Below are positions 1 to 9,537 of a stretch of 64,000 nt of DNA, in pieces. The translations under genes and the position numbers were made by a program. The DNA comes from Planctomycetota bacterium. GTDB lineage: Bacteria; Planctomycetota; Phycisphaerae; WQYP01. The notes under the pieces are model-generated. The model did no database searches and was not told the DNA's origin. It saw only the letters and a program-made list of their open reading frames with translations. Positions within the stretch are counted from its first letter, which is position 1. The number at the start of each line of letters is the position of its first letter. The DNA is taken from the NCBI GenBank assembly GCA_021805985.1, contig JAJZDN010000010.1, positions 27,731-91,730 of the forward strand. Direction: 5' to 3'.

Positions 1-2045
1 TTCAGGGCTTCAGCATGACGCATATGAGTGGCCCGGGCTGTAATAATGAAGGGGATGTATTTTTCACCGCCACCACCGGCGCGGTGCATACGCAGGTGAA
101 GAACTTCCAATCAACCTATTCCCATGCCAGAGAGTCTGCCAAGCCCGGCTATTATCGGGTTCAACTGTTGCGTTGGGGTGTGAATGCCCAGCTCTCTGCC
201 ACCAATCGTTGCGGTATTGCCAAATTTACCTTCCCTGCGGGTAAGCAGGCCAATATTCTCATTCCCATCAGCCACACGCTCAATTACACCGTGGCTTCCC
301 AGGTACATGTTGTCAACAACCGTGAAATTACCGGTTATGTCGTGGATCACTGCTTTTGTGGCAACAGTCAGAGCTACAAAGTCCATTTTGTCATGCAATT
401 CAGCAAACCCTTTGTCGTAAGCGGTACCTGGAGCGGGGAAAAGGGCGTGGGTAAACTGCATGTGGATTCGCGCAATGTGCATCAGTCCAGACACAACCAG
501 TGGGTAGGTGGGTATGCCAGTTGGCCGGCATTATCCAAAGCACAAAGCATTACCGTGCGCGTGGGTATTTCTTATGTGAATCTGGCCGGGGCGGAAAACA
601 ATCTGCAGCAGGAAGTTGCGGGCAAAAGCTTTGAGAGTATTCGTGGTGCCGCTGCAAGGACTTGGAGCCATGATCTTAATGTAGTCCATATTTCCGGTGG
701 TTTGCCTTCGCAGCGGGAAGTATTTTATACGGCTTTGTATCACAGCATGTTAATGCCCAGCATTTTCAGTGATGCCAATGGCCGGTATTTGGGATTTGAC
801 GGCAGAATTCACCATGTGGCCGCCGGACATCGTATTTATTGCAATTATTCCGGGTGGGACATTTACCGCAGCGAAATGCCGTTGCTGGCGATCATCGCCC
901 CCAAACGCATGGAAGATATGTGCCAGTCCATTGTGTTGATGTATCAGCAAGGAGGCTGGATTGACCGCTGGCCACAGATCAATCATTACACCAATGTCAT
1001 GTGCGGCAGTCCGTTGACGACGGTGATGTGCATGGCCTATCTGGACGGCCTGCATGATTTTAATATCAACGCCGCTTGGCAAGGCATGGTCAAAGACGCC
1101 ACGGAAGCTCCGCCCGCGGGCCGACCCTATCAGGGTGAAAGCAACATTAACTGGATCAACAAGCTGCATTTTGATCCGGATAACCATGAAGGGTATGGAT
1201 CGGTATCGCAGATTCAGGAAGATTGCGTCGCGTACAGCTCGCTTTACTATCTGGCGAAAGCAATGGGTAAAACCCGTGATGCCGCGATGTTCCATCAGCG
1301 GGCTTTGTATTTCCGCAATGTTTTTGACCACAAGGATCATGACTTTCGCCCACGGCTATCCAATGGCCAGTGGCGTAAGCCGTTCAAGCTCACTCAGTCG
1401 CATGGATTTGTTGAAGGGACCGCCTGGCATTATCAATGGTTAGCGCCATGCGATATGGCGTGGGTGGTTCATGCAGTGGGAACAGCGCGGTTTAACCGCC
1501 GCCTGGAACATTTTTTCAGCTATAAGACCCCCGGCTGGATGGCCCAGTACTACAATCCCTACAATGAAACCGACCTGGAAGCTCCGTTTGAATTCAACTT
1601 CTCGGGTAAACCATGGCGTACGCAGTACGTGGTTCGCCGGGTGATCAGGCAGAATTACACGCTGTCCTCCAATGGCGTGCCCGGCAACGATGATTGCGGT
1701 GAAATGTCATCCTGGGCGGTGATGAGCATGATGGGGCTGTATTCTGTGGATCCCGCCAGCGGAGCCTATGAACTTTGCAGCCCCGCATTTCCCAAAATCA
1801 GCATTCACCTGCACGCACCCTACAGCGGCGGACGCTTTGTTATTACTACCACCGCCAAACCTGCGTTCACGCCTTATATTCAAAGCGTAAAGCTTAACGG
1901 TGTCGCGCATAGGCCGAACTGGATCAACATCAAAGCCTTGACCGCCGGCGGAAGATTGACCTACACCCTTGGTAAAACCCCCAACCGAAGCTGGGGTGCC
2001 AAACCAAGCGACGCTCCGCCATCGTTAGGTAAAGGGTCGCAATAA
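1..2045 (+). CDS. GH92 family exo-alpha-mannosidase, 5' end outside window
   Basis: The reading frame is open to the window edge. In frame, the first residues give QGFSMTHMSGPGC, an internal GH92 motif, so the ATG at 15 is not the real start and the N-terminal signal and first beta-sandwich residues lie upstream. The rest covers the GH92 beta-sandwich and (alpha/alpha)6 domain. It includes the C-terminal GNDDCGEMSSWAVMSMMGLY block, which carries acidic residues typical of the family. GH92 enzymes are calcium-dependent exo-mannosidases that trim alpha-mannosides, usually outside the cytoplasm. A second GH92 N-terminus (62698-63063) covers the same motif with a different sequence, so the two are paralogues and not halves of one gene. 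Family assignment is secure; linkage specificity cannot be read from the sequence. Confidence 0.93.
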   Translation, partial: QGFSMTHMSGPGCNNEGDVFFTATTGAVHTQVKNFQSTYSHARESAKPGYYRVQLLRWGVNAQLSATNRCGIAKFTFPAGKQANILIPISHTLNYTVASQVHVVNNREITGYVVDHCFCGNSQSYKVHFVMQFSKPFVVSGTWSGEKGVGKLHVDSRNVHQSRHNQWVGGYASWPALSKAQSITVRVGISYVNLAGAENNLQQEVAGKSFESIRGAAARTWSHDLNVVHISGGLPSQREVFYTALYHSMLMPSIFSDANGRYLGFDGRIHHVAAGHRIYCNYSGWDIYRSEMPLLAIIAPKRMEDMCQSIVLMYQQGGWIDRWPQINHYTNVMCGSPLTTVMCMAYLDGLHDFNINAAWQGMVKDATEAPPAGRPYQGESNINWINKLHFDPDNHEGYGSVSQIQEDCVAYSSLYYLAKAMGKTRDAAMFHQRALYFRNVFDHKDHDFRPRLSNGQWRKPFKLTQSHGFVEGTAWHYQWLAPCDMAWVVHAVGTARFNRRLEHFFSYKTPGWMAQYYNPYNETDLEAPFEFNFSGKPWRTQYVVRRVIRQNYTLSSNGVPGNDDCGEMSSWAVMSMMGLYSVDPASGAYELCSPAFPKISIHLHAPYSGGRFVITTTAKPAFTPYIQSVKLNGVAHRPNWINIKALTAGGRLTYTLGKTPNRSWGAKPSDAPPSLGKGSQ

Positions 2046-2273
2046 TATCCGCGCCGGCAACGGATTCCTGGTGACGGCTAGGAGCCTGTCCGATGTTCAG
2101 CGGGCTGCGACGGCGTGATTTTTGGTCGGTTGGGGCGCATCGCGTCATAGCACCACATGGGTGCCTCTTGGCGAACAGAGCGCTTAGATATTATCATGTC
2201 AATCGTGGTAACATGAAGAGGTGGCGTCTGGGGCAATTCTTAGCCACGGTTGCCCTCGCTGAGGGTCGTTGTA

Positions 2274-5200
2274 ATGGATGTGAAGCGAAACGCCGTTATC
2301 ATCGTCGGAATCTTCTGCACCCTGCCTGGGTTTATACTGCGCGCCGCGGTAATGAAGGCGGCCGCGTCTGGGACTAATGGAACCTCTGCACCCACCGCAC
2401 CTCATGCCGATAGGCTGATATTCCCAAAAGGCCAAGCCGAGGTTTCCATACCGTTCACTATCGCCGATGGCGTTCCCGTGACCTCTTCGGTGCGCATCAA
2501 CGGTAAGTTTTTGGGCCGATTTATCATAGATACCGGTGCGCAGGAGACCTTCATCAGTCGCGCCGTGGCCAATCACTGCCGCCTTCCGGCAGCGTTGCAG
2601 CTGCATCTCACCTGCAAACATTGCCGCGTTGATATTCGCCGAGTAAAGCAGTTGCAGATTGGGTCAATCCGGGTTCTTGATGATGCAATTAATACCGAGG
2701 ATATTGGAAGCGTGACAGATAAGGTGACAAAGAGTGTCATTGGTAGCGTTGGGGGGGATATTTTAGGCAGAATTCCCTTTAGCATAAACTATCGGGATTC
2801 CAAGGTGATTTTCTATAATCCGAAATCGTTTCGTGCGCCGCAAGCGGCAACGGAGTATCCCATTAAGATTGCTTTCGGCTCCCCAAAAACAAAGGATGGT
2901 ATCCTCGCCTCACGATTATTTGTCGGTATGGGCGTTCCTACGGTGACTGGAACGCTCCGCGGTAAGCCCGTCCAGGAGTGCCTTGACACGGGGAGCACCT
3001 TAAGGGTAACGCTTATGCCAGCGGTTATCCGAAAAAAACCAGAGATCGTCAACCGGCAACGCTTCGTTATGGGAGTGCGAGACGTCCTGTTGCAGGGACA
3101 GTTGTTCGGCGCAAGGCATGTGAGCGTGATCATATTGGGAAGTAAAATTAATAACCCTCGCCATATTTACGCACTCGTCGGGAAGCCTTGGCAACTGGAA
3201 AGGGAGCGTTTTTCCGATCCGGACATAATTGTTGGTGGCAGATTTCTGCGAAGCTACCGGCTGACCTTTGATTACCCCGCAGGAAAAATGTGGGTGCAAT
3301 GGAACCCTCCCCGCTCTTTCAAATGGCAACTTACCCGCGGCCTAAACCCGAATCGCGCGGATATAATGGGTGCAACGCCGCTCATGCATGCGGCATTCCA
3401 TAATGATTTAGCCGGCGTACAGGCGCTACTTCGTGCCGGGGCCAATCCATTGGCCAAGGACAAGTCCGGTGTTACCGTACTTGATTATGCGGCGATGGGC
3501 GGCAACAGCATGATCATAAAATCCTTGCTGGCTGGACCGGCAAAAGCTGACATTAATTACAGCGGAGCGGGCTGGACGCCGCTTGCATTCGCCGTAGTCC
3601 ATAAAGGCGATGAAGCGGCATGGCGCGCGCTGGTACAAGCAGGCGCGGCGGTTAATCCAAGTCCGAGTCCGGCCTACACGCCATTAGGATCTGCGGTACT
3701 AGATGACAATATTACAGGGGTTCGATGGCTGATCCGACACGGTGCCAATGTTAATGGTACGGATCGTGACCACCATACGCCGCTAATGATGGCGGCTTGG
3801 ACCGGCAATTTCAGAGCGTTCGCGCTACTCCGGGCCCACGGGGCAAGCCTTTTTATAAAGGGCCACCACGGCAATAATCTTTTGTCCGCCGCCGCAGCGG
3901 GAGGACAGGTTGCAATGATCAAATTCCTGCTGTCAAAGGCGGGCGGCAGCTTTGCTGTCAATAGCATCAATGCATTTGGAGAAACACCGCTTATCGAGGC
4001 GGCGGGCTCCGGCGAATTGAAGGCCGCACGCCTCCTTTTGAGATCGGGGGCGAATGTCAACCTCATCGCAACGGGAAAGAACAGCAAAGCAGCGCTTTCC
4101 TATGCGGTGCAACACGAGCAACCCAAGATGCTCGAACTTCTGATCCGCCATGGCGCAGAGGTTAACGGCGGCGGCCTGCTTGGCCCAACGCCATTATTAG
4201 CAGCCGCAGTTGCGGGAAACACCGGAGACATCCGGGTCCTGCTCAAAGCCGGTGCGGACGTCAACGCCCGCGACCGGCAGGGGGATTGTGCTCTCATGGG
4301 CGCGGCGGGGACGGGCTGCGCAGAACCGGTGGCGATACTCCTGGCGCACGGTGCGGATGTCAATGTCTCGGATAACGCTGGCCGCACGCCGCTGATGGCT
4401 GCGGTGGCGGAAAATGGGCCGGAGGCGGTACACGCATTAATTAAGGCGGGAGCCAATGTGACCGCAAAGGCCGCTGGCAAACAATTAATTAGTGCGATCG
4501 ATATCGCTGCAGAGAAGGACAAGCGAACCTTGATTAGCGAGCTTATCCGGCACGGTGCGAACGTTAATGCGACCGATGCACTCGGGCGCACGCCTCTGCT
4601 TTTCGCGGTCGCCAATGGACATCCTCGCGCCGTGTCGGCGCTTATCAGATCCGGTGCCGATGTCAATGCCCGAATTGCGGCATCGAACAACATGGACGTG
4701 CTCGAATTCGCTGCACAATATGATGACACCCCGCGCATTGTGCATATTGTGCATAGGCTGATCCGGCACGGAGCCAAGGTTAACTACTCCGACCGCCTCG
4801 GGCACACAGCCCTCATGATCGCCGTCGTACATGGAAATTTATTGGCGGCGACTGAGCTTATTCAAGCCGGGGCGAACATTCACGTAAGATCACAGAACTC
4901 CCGCCTTGGCGTTGTAGGCCTCGCCGTGGCCCACAACCACCCTAAAATGATCCCGTCGCTTGTAAGCCACGGGGCCAAGGCGGATCAGCGCTGCGCACTA
5001 AACCGCACACCCCTGATGATCGCGGCATCCAAGGGCTTTCTTGCTTGCGTTCATGCCCTGGTGAGAGCTGGGGCGAATGTGAATTCACAGGATGATAATG
5101 GCTACACGCCGCTTGAGGCTGCCGCGGGCGATGGCCACGCCAAAACCGCCGCATTTTTGATCCACGCGGGGGCCAAGGTGAATCTGGCTGATCACTTCGG

Positions 5201-5414
5201 CATGACGCCACTGGATTATGCCTGTTTGGCAAAGCACCCCTCCGCGATGGTGAGACTACTGCTGAAGGCGGGAGCAGATCCGGAATTGAAAGATAAAAAA
5301 GGCCGCAACGCCCTATACTACGCCGGCAAAAGTGGTGGCGGAAAATCGATGGCGCTCGTTGGCGCTGCGCTTGGGAGAAAGATATCCGAGGTGCGGCCTG
5401 TAAAGATAAAATAA
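2274..5414 (+). CDS. Secreted double retropepsin-like aspartic protease fused to about 20 ankyrin repeats
   Basis: The product is 1046 aa. A TTG at 2250 also opens the frame, but the ATG at 2274 has GAGGG 8 bases upstream and starts a signal-like hydrophobic segment (residues 5-28). Two aspartic protease motifs follow: DTGAQ at residue 86 and DTGST at residue 238. Each is followed by a retropepsin-type C-terminal element (GGDILGRIPFSINY and VGGRFLRSYRLTFDY). This suggests a single-chain pseudo-dimer in which each half gives one catalytic Asp. From about residue 360 to the end there are about 20 ankyrin repeats of about 33 aa (TPLMxAA, LLxxGANVN). Ankyrin repeats bind proteins, so a likely role is a periplasmic or surface protease with a large docking scaffold. 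That role is inferred. The gene stands alone between two glycoside hydrolases. Confidence 0.85.
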   Translation: MDVKRNAVIIVGIFCTLPGFILRAAVMKAAASGTNGTSAPTAPHADRLIFPKGQAEVSIPFTIADGVPVTSSVRINGKFLGRFIIDTGAQETFISRAVANHCRLPAALQLHLTCKHCRVDIRRVKQLQIGSIRVLDDAINTEDIGSVTDKVTKSVIGSVGGDILGRIPFSINYRDSKVIFYNPKSFRAPQAATEYPIKIAFGSPKTKDGILASRLFVGMGVPTVTGTLRGKPVQECLDTGSTLRVTLMPAVIRKKPEIVNRQRFVMGVRDVLLQGQLFGARHVSVIILGSKINNPRHIYALVGKPWQLERERFSDPDIIVGGRFLRSYRLTFDYPAGKMWVQWNPPRSFKWQLTRGLNPNRADIMGATPLMHAAFHNDLAGVQALLRAGANPLAKDKSGVTVLDYAAMGGNSMIIKSLLAGPAKADINYSGAGWTPLAFAVVHKGDEAAWRALVQAGAAVNPSPSPAYTPLGSAVLDDNITGVRWLIRHGANVNGTDRDHHTPLMMAAWTGNFRAFALLRAHGASLFIKGHHGNNLLSAAAAGGQVAMIKFLLSKAGGSFAVNSINAFGETPLIEAAGSGELKAARLLLRSGANVNLIATGKNSKAALSYAVQHEQPKMLELLIRHGAEVNGGGLLGPTPLLAAAVAGNTGDIRVLLKAGADVNARDRQGDCALMGAAGTGCAEPVAILLAHGADVNVSDNAGRTPLMAAVAENGPEAVHALIKAGANVTAKAAGKQLISAIDIAAEKDKRTLISELIRHGANVNATDALGRTPLLFAVANGHPRAVSALIRSGADVNARIAASNNMDVLEFAAQYDDTPRIVHIVHRLIRHGAKVNYSDRLGHTALMIAVVHGNLLAATELIQAGANIHVRSQNSRLGVVGLAVAHNHPKMIPSLVSHGAKADQRCALNRTPLMIAASKGFLACVHALVRAGANVNSQDDNGYTPLEAAAGDGHAKTAAFLIHAGAKVNLADHFGMTPLDYACLAKHPSAMVRLLLKAGADPELKDKKGRNALYYAGKSGGGKSMALVGAALGRKISEVRPVKIK

Positions 5415-5567
5415 ACTCTCGGCGCCTCCACCATCCGTGGGGAATGGGGCCCAAATGCTGCCCCAACGCCTGATTCGCTGCCTTGGCACCGCCGCAATGT
5501 TGCCGAGATCGCTAATCGAATTAGCCGTGAATGATTACCGCAATGTTTTGTTTTACCGGAGCTTGGG

Positions 5568-7646
5568 ATGAAAATTTGTGGATTGTCGCGACATGTGGTT
5601 GTTGGTATGGCTTTGCTGACGGGGATGGGGGGAACTGGTGTATGGGCAGCGCAGCGGGCGCAGATAACGGTTAACGCTGCAGCACCGGGCCGGGCGGAAA
5701 ATCCCCGCATGTGGGGGTTGTTTATTGAGAACATCTGCCACGATATTGATGGCGGACTTTATGCGCAAATGATTCAGAATCCGGATTTTCAAAATGACGT
5801 GCCGCCTGCAGATTGCAAAGTGGTGCACGGCGAATGGCGCAGGCGCAAGGGCCACATACAGTGGCCTCCGCATTTTACACGGGTGAAAAATGGACATGAT
5901 GTTGCGTGGATCAGCGCGAATGGCCACATTCACATGCCACCTTCGGGGGGGCCGCTGTTAGCGTGGAAAGCGATAAAATCCGGTGGTTTTCCGGTAACAT
6001 TAACACTGGCAAAGCAAAAACCGCTTTCCGCGGCCCATCCATTGAGTTTACAAGTGAAGGTAAGCTCGGCGAGCGAGGGCGTTGCCAATGTGGGTTATTG
6101 GGGAATGCCCCTTAAACGGGGTCGCAGTTATGAGCTTACGTTCTATGCCCGCACAACAACGGCACCCGTAAAGCTGCAGGCTGGACTGGCAAACGCCAGT
6201 GGCACAAGACATTTTGCCCACACGGAATTGACCATTCGCGGAGCTGCCTGGAAACGGTATCGCTGCATACTGAAGTCTAACGGCTCAACCTATCACGGGG
6301 CAATGACTCTGATTTCTGATGGTCCGGCGACTTTTAATGTCAATGAGATTTTGATGTTTCCTGTATCCCCCAAAACCGGGCGTGTGGAGTTTGTTCGTGC
6401 TGATATTGTCAAGCTAATTAAGCGTCTGCACCCCGGCTTCCTGCGTTTTCCGGGGGGCAATTACATTGAGGGATACTCGCTGGATGACAGCTATAACTGG
6501 CGGCAAACCGTGGGGCCGATGATTGATCGGCCCGGACATGTCAATTACTGGGGGTATCGGGATACCGACGGATTTGGGTTTTTAGGCTGGCTGGATTTGG
6601 CACAGCGCATAAATGCCACGCCACTTTACTGTACCAGCGCCGGGTTGTTGCATAGTGCCCCAACGCTGCCAGGAACGAATCTGCAAGTGTACATACATGA
6701 GATGCTTTCCGCCGTCGCGTTTGCTGATAATCCGGTCACGACACGCTGGGGTGCGTTGCGCGCCAAATCGGGCCATCCGGCGCCGTTTAATCTTAAATAT
6801 GTCGAAATCGGCAATGAAAATGGCGGACCTTCCTATGATCACAATTACCACATCATGGCACGCGCATTACACCAGGCCTTTCCCAAGACCATTCCAATTG
6901 CCAATAACTGGGGTGGAATTCCATCCGGCCGCCTTAGCATGATCGACGACCATTATTACCCCAGTCAACAATGGTTTTTGAATCACAGCACTCAATACAA
7001 TGGGTATTTGCGCTCCGGCCCCAAGGTGTTTGTCGGGGAATACGCTGTCGGGAATACCAGGGCCAAATACGGTGACTTCCGATCCACGCTCGCTGAGACG
7101 GCGTTTATGATCGGCATGGAACGCAATTGCGACGTGGTGCGATTGGCGTCTTATGGCGTGACGCTGGATAACGCGGGTGCAGGCCCCTGCCCGATCAACC
7201 TGATTGAATTTAATGATAAAACCGCCTTTGGCCGCAGTTCATATTGGGTGCAATATCTGTTTAATCACAACAGGCCCGCAGTAGTGTATCCCACCGACGT
7301 GCAGGTCCACGGAATCCTTAAGACGCACCTCCACGGGCCAAAGTTTTTTGCCGACGGGGGAATCAGTGCCAAGGGAAAATATCTGATTATCAAAGTGGAT
7401 AATGCATCAGGAAATCCCATGCCGACAACTATCGCTCTCAAGGGGATAATCAAAGCGAGCAGCCGCGGGAGAGCTATTACTCTCCATGAAAGCAATCCTG
7501 GACTAGATAACACATTTGGGCATCCGGCACGGGTCGTGCCGGAAACATCGACGTTCGCGGCTGGCGGGGCAACGCTGGCCTATACCTTTAAGCCATATTC
7601 CGTCACGGTGCTGCGTGTGAAAGTTGCGCGGCCTGCACGGAAATAA
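5568..7646 (+). CDS. Secreted GH51-type alpha-L-arabinofuranosidase
   Basis: The product is 692 aa with a signal peptide (MKICGLSRHVVVGMALLTGM, cleavage probably after VWAA). The family N-terminal block GLFIENICHDIDGGLYAQM lies at about residues 46-64. A carbohydrate-binding, CBM4/9-like jelly roll fits residues 90-260. The TIM barrel has the acid/base Glu in EIGNEN (E417) and the nucleophile in VFVGEYAVG (E491). GH51 enzymes release terminal arabinofuranose from arabinan and arabinoxylan with retention. The signal peptide puts it outside the cytoplasm, unlike many cytoplasmic GH51 enzymes. It converges with the malic enzyme gene 36 bp downstream. Family call is strong; substrate is inferred. 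Confidence 0.92.
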   Translation: MKICGLSRHVVVGMALLTGMGGTGVWAAQRAQITVNAAAPGRAENPRMWGLFIENICHDIDGGLYAQMIQNPDFQNDVPPADCKVVHGEWRRRKGHIQWPPHFTRVKNGHDVAWISANGHIHMPPSGGPLLAWKAIKSGGFPVTLTLAKQKPLSAAHPLSLQVKVSSASEGVANVGYWGMPLKRGRSYELTFYARTTTAPVKLQAGLANASGTRHFAHTELTIRGAAWKRYRCILKSNGSTYHGAMTLISDGPATFNVNEILMFPVSPKTGRVEFVRADIVKLIKRLHPGFLRFPGGNYIEGYSLDDSYNWRQTVGPMIDRPGHVNYWGYRDTDGFGFLGWLDLAQRINATPLYCTSAGLLHSAPTLPGTNLQVYIHEMLSAVAFADNPVTTRWGALRAKSGHPAPFNLKYVEIGNENGGPSYDHNYHIMARALHQAFPKTIPIANNWGGIPSGRLSMIDDHYYPSQQWFLNHSTQYNGYLRSGPKVFVGEYAVGNTRAKYGDFRSTLAETAFMIGMERNCDVVRLASYGVTLDNAGAGPCPINLIEFNDKTAFGRSSYWVQYLFNHNRPAVVYPTDVQVHGILKTHLHGPKFFADGGISAKGKYLIIKVDNASGNPMPTTIALKGIIKASSRGRAITLHESNPGLDNTFGHPARVVPETSTFAAGGATLAYTFKPYSVTVLRVKVARPARK

Positions 7647-7682
7647 GCGACAGCGGCTTGGCCCAGGAAAATAGATACCGCA

Positions 7683-9104
7683 TTACGGTTTTACGCGTCG
7701 AGCCGCACCGGTTTTGATGGCGGCTTTCTGCACGGCCGCCGCCACACGCACACTTACATCACGATTAAAGACGCTGGGCACAATGTATTCGGTGTTGAGT
7801 TCTTTGGGCGAAATGCACGCCGCTATGGCATGGGCCGCGGCGAGTTTCATCTCTTCGTTAATTTCTCTGGCTCGCACGTTCAACGCGCCGCGAAAAATTC
7901 CGGGAAACGCCAAAACGTTGTTGATCTGATTAGGATAATCACTGCGTCCGGTGGCCATGATAAAAGCCTTCCCACCCGCCTCCTCCGGCATAATTTCCGG
8001 TACCGGATTAGCCAATGCGAAAATAAAGGGGTGTTTCGCCATTTTTCTCAACGCCTTGCCGCCCAGCAACCCGGGGCCGGAAACGCCAATTAACACATTG
8101 GCATTTTTCAGGGCATCTTCGAGGGTGCCACGCACGTTATGCTCATTGGTATGCTGTGACAGCCAGATTTTATTATCCTTTAATCCGTCGGCACGATCTT
8201 TATGAATAATACCCTGCCGGTCGCACACCAAAATATCCGTGGCACCGGCATTCAGCAGTATTTTTGCGATGGCGGTGCCAGCCGCGCCGGCACCGGCTAT
8301 GACAATTTTGAGATCCGATAGTTTCTGGCCGGTAAGCCGTAGCGCGTTGATCAGGGCTGCCAAGACGACCACCGCGGTTCCGTGCTGATCGTCATGAAAT
8401 ACTGGAATATCCAGAGTCTCCTTCAATCGATTTTCAATCTCAAAGCAGCGCGGGGCCGAGATGTCTTCCAGATTAATACCGCCGAAACTCACGGCCGCAG
8501 CCGTGACAATGCGTACAATCTCATCGGTATCCTTCGTTTTCAAGCACAGCGGCCAGGCGTCGATATTCGCAAATTCCTTAAAGAGCATGGCTTTGCCTTC
8601 CATCACCGGCATGGCACCTTCAGGCCCGATGTCTCCCAATCCCAGCACCGCGGTGCCATCACTGACCACTGCCACAGAATTTCCTTTGATGGTCAATTGC
8701 CACGCCTTGGCATGATCCTCGGCAATGGCCATGGAAACGCGGGCTACGCCGGGGGTGTAGGCCATGGAAAGTGTATCGCGCGTGGTAATGGGAACTTTGT
8801 TCTGAATGCCGATTTTCCCGCCCAGATGCAGAAGAAATACCCGATCAGATACCTGCACTACCTTAACCTGTTTGATCTTGCGCACCGCAGCGACAATCTC
8901 CTGAATATGCTCCTGGCCGCGTGCACGGACGGTAATATCGCGGGTCATGAGTTTGGAATCGCTGGAAACAATATCCACCGCGCCAAGATCAGCCCCAAAT
9001 TTTCCGATGATCTGAGTAATGCGCGAAAACATGCCAATGCCGTTGGGATAGCTTAGCCGCATAGTAAAGGTGTAATTTACTGACGGTCCCGATTGAATTG
9101 TCAT
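7683..9104 (-). CDS. NAD(P)-dependent malic enzyme with N-terminal ACT domain
   Basis: The enzyme decarboxylates malate to pyruvate. The frame opens at 9176, but the ATG at 9104 (MTIQSGPS) has GGAG 10 bases upstream and gives a normal 473-aa product. Residues about 10-85 form an ACT domain (MRLSYPNGIGMFSRITQIIG), a ligand-binding regulatory fold. The malic domain follows (TTRDTLSMAYTPGVARV, SDGTAVLGLGDIGPEGAMPV, FHDDQHGTA), then a Rossmann NAD domain (IVIAGAGAAGTAIAKILL). It is the short bacterial form without a phosphotransacetylase domain. ACT-malic fusions are known and suggest allosteric control by an amino acid or related ligand; the ligand is not readable. Confidence 0.92.
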   Translation of the reverse strand: MTIQSGPSVNYTFTMRLSYPNGIGMFSRITQIIGKFGADLGAVDIVSSDSKLMTRDITVRARGQEHIQEIVAAVRKIKQVKVVQVSDRVFLLHLGGKIGIQNKVPITTRDTLSMAYTPGVARVSMAIAEDHAKAWQLTIKGNSVAVVSDGTAVLGLGDIGPEGAMPVMEGKAMLFKEFANIDAWPLCLKTKDTDEIVRIVTAAAVSFGGINLEDISAPRCFEIENRLKETLDIPVFHDDQHGTAVVVLAALINALRLTGQKLSDLKIVIAGAGAAGTAIAKILLNAGATDILVCDRQGIIHKDRADGLKDNKIWLSQHTNEHNVRGTLEDALKNANVLIGVSGPGLLGGKALRKMAKHPFIFALANPVPEIMPEEAGGKAFIMATGRSDYPNQINNVLAFPGIFRGALNVRAREINEEMKLAAAHAIAACISPKELNTEYIVPSVFNRDVSVRVAAAVQKAAIKTGAARRVKP

Positions 9105-9537
9105 GGTGTTATGACTCCGTGTCAGATAAAAGCATTCATGTATAAGACTTAATGCGACGCGCACCAAGCCGCCCATCCAACCCCGCCGGAACGTTTATGT
9201 CCAGACCGCCGCCGCTCCCCCGCTGAAAAATGATAGTACTAATGAGCGTCGCGTTACGCAAACGAAGTTTTGAACGATTACTTGGATGCTCTGCGACGCC
9301 GATCTGATTAACCCTGTCAGGAACCCATCCAAGTAATGGCCGGGATTGCGATGGGCCTGATATGTCCCGTAAGCGCAGCGGAGGATTGAGCCGACTGGGA
9401 ATAATGAGTCCGCGAGATCCGGCAACAAAGCAGACGGGGCCGTCGTCGTCGCAACCCGGCGATTACTCGGACAGACTCCCATGGTTTTCCGGAGAAAAAA
9501 CCGCCACCGGCCATCACGTCGTACAACATCTTTAGCC
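9105..9537. other. Gene-poor gap between two minus-strand genes
   Basis: There are 433 bases without a convincing gene. The short frames here lack ribosome sites and family-like sequence. The gap should hold the malic enzyme promoter and the end of the GH13 transcript. The only clear structure is a 12-bp inverted repeat, listed separately. Confidence 0.6.
9277..9337. repeat. 12-bp perfect inverted repeat, 37-base loop
   Basis: ATTACTTGGATG at 9277-9288 is the exact reverse complement of CATCCAAGTAAT at 9326-9337. No T-run follows on either strand, so it is not a standard terminator. It could be a regulatory stem or a binding-site pair. Confidence 0.6.

Noticed and set aside
1..2045. Idea that the GH92 piece at the window start and the remnant at 62698 are halves of one gene split by a 60-kb insertion
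   Set aside because: Both contain the GFSMTHMSG motif region with different residues around it, so they overlap in the protein and are separate paralogues.
4100..4777. Long open frame on the minus strand inside the ankyrin gene (225 codons), and others beside it
   Set aside because: They are antisense shadows of the repeats; the codon pattern and ankyrin repeats support only the plus-strand gene.
3361..5330. Periodic pattern of about 99 bases that could suggest a DNA repeat array or CRISPR
   Set aside because: The period equals 33 codons and conservation follows ankyrin residues, not nucleotides. Units vary freely at the DNA level.
9195..9482. Minus-strand frame of 95 codons between the malic enzyme and GH13 genes
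   Set aside because: No ribosome site, mixed composition, no family-like sequence, and it overlaps another equally poor frame.
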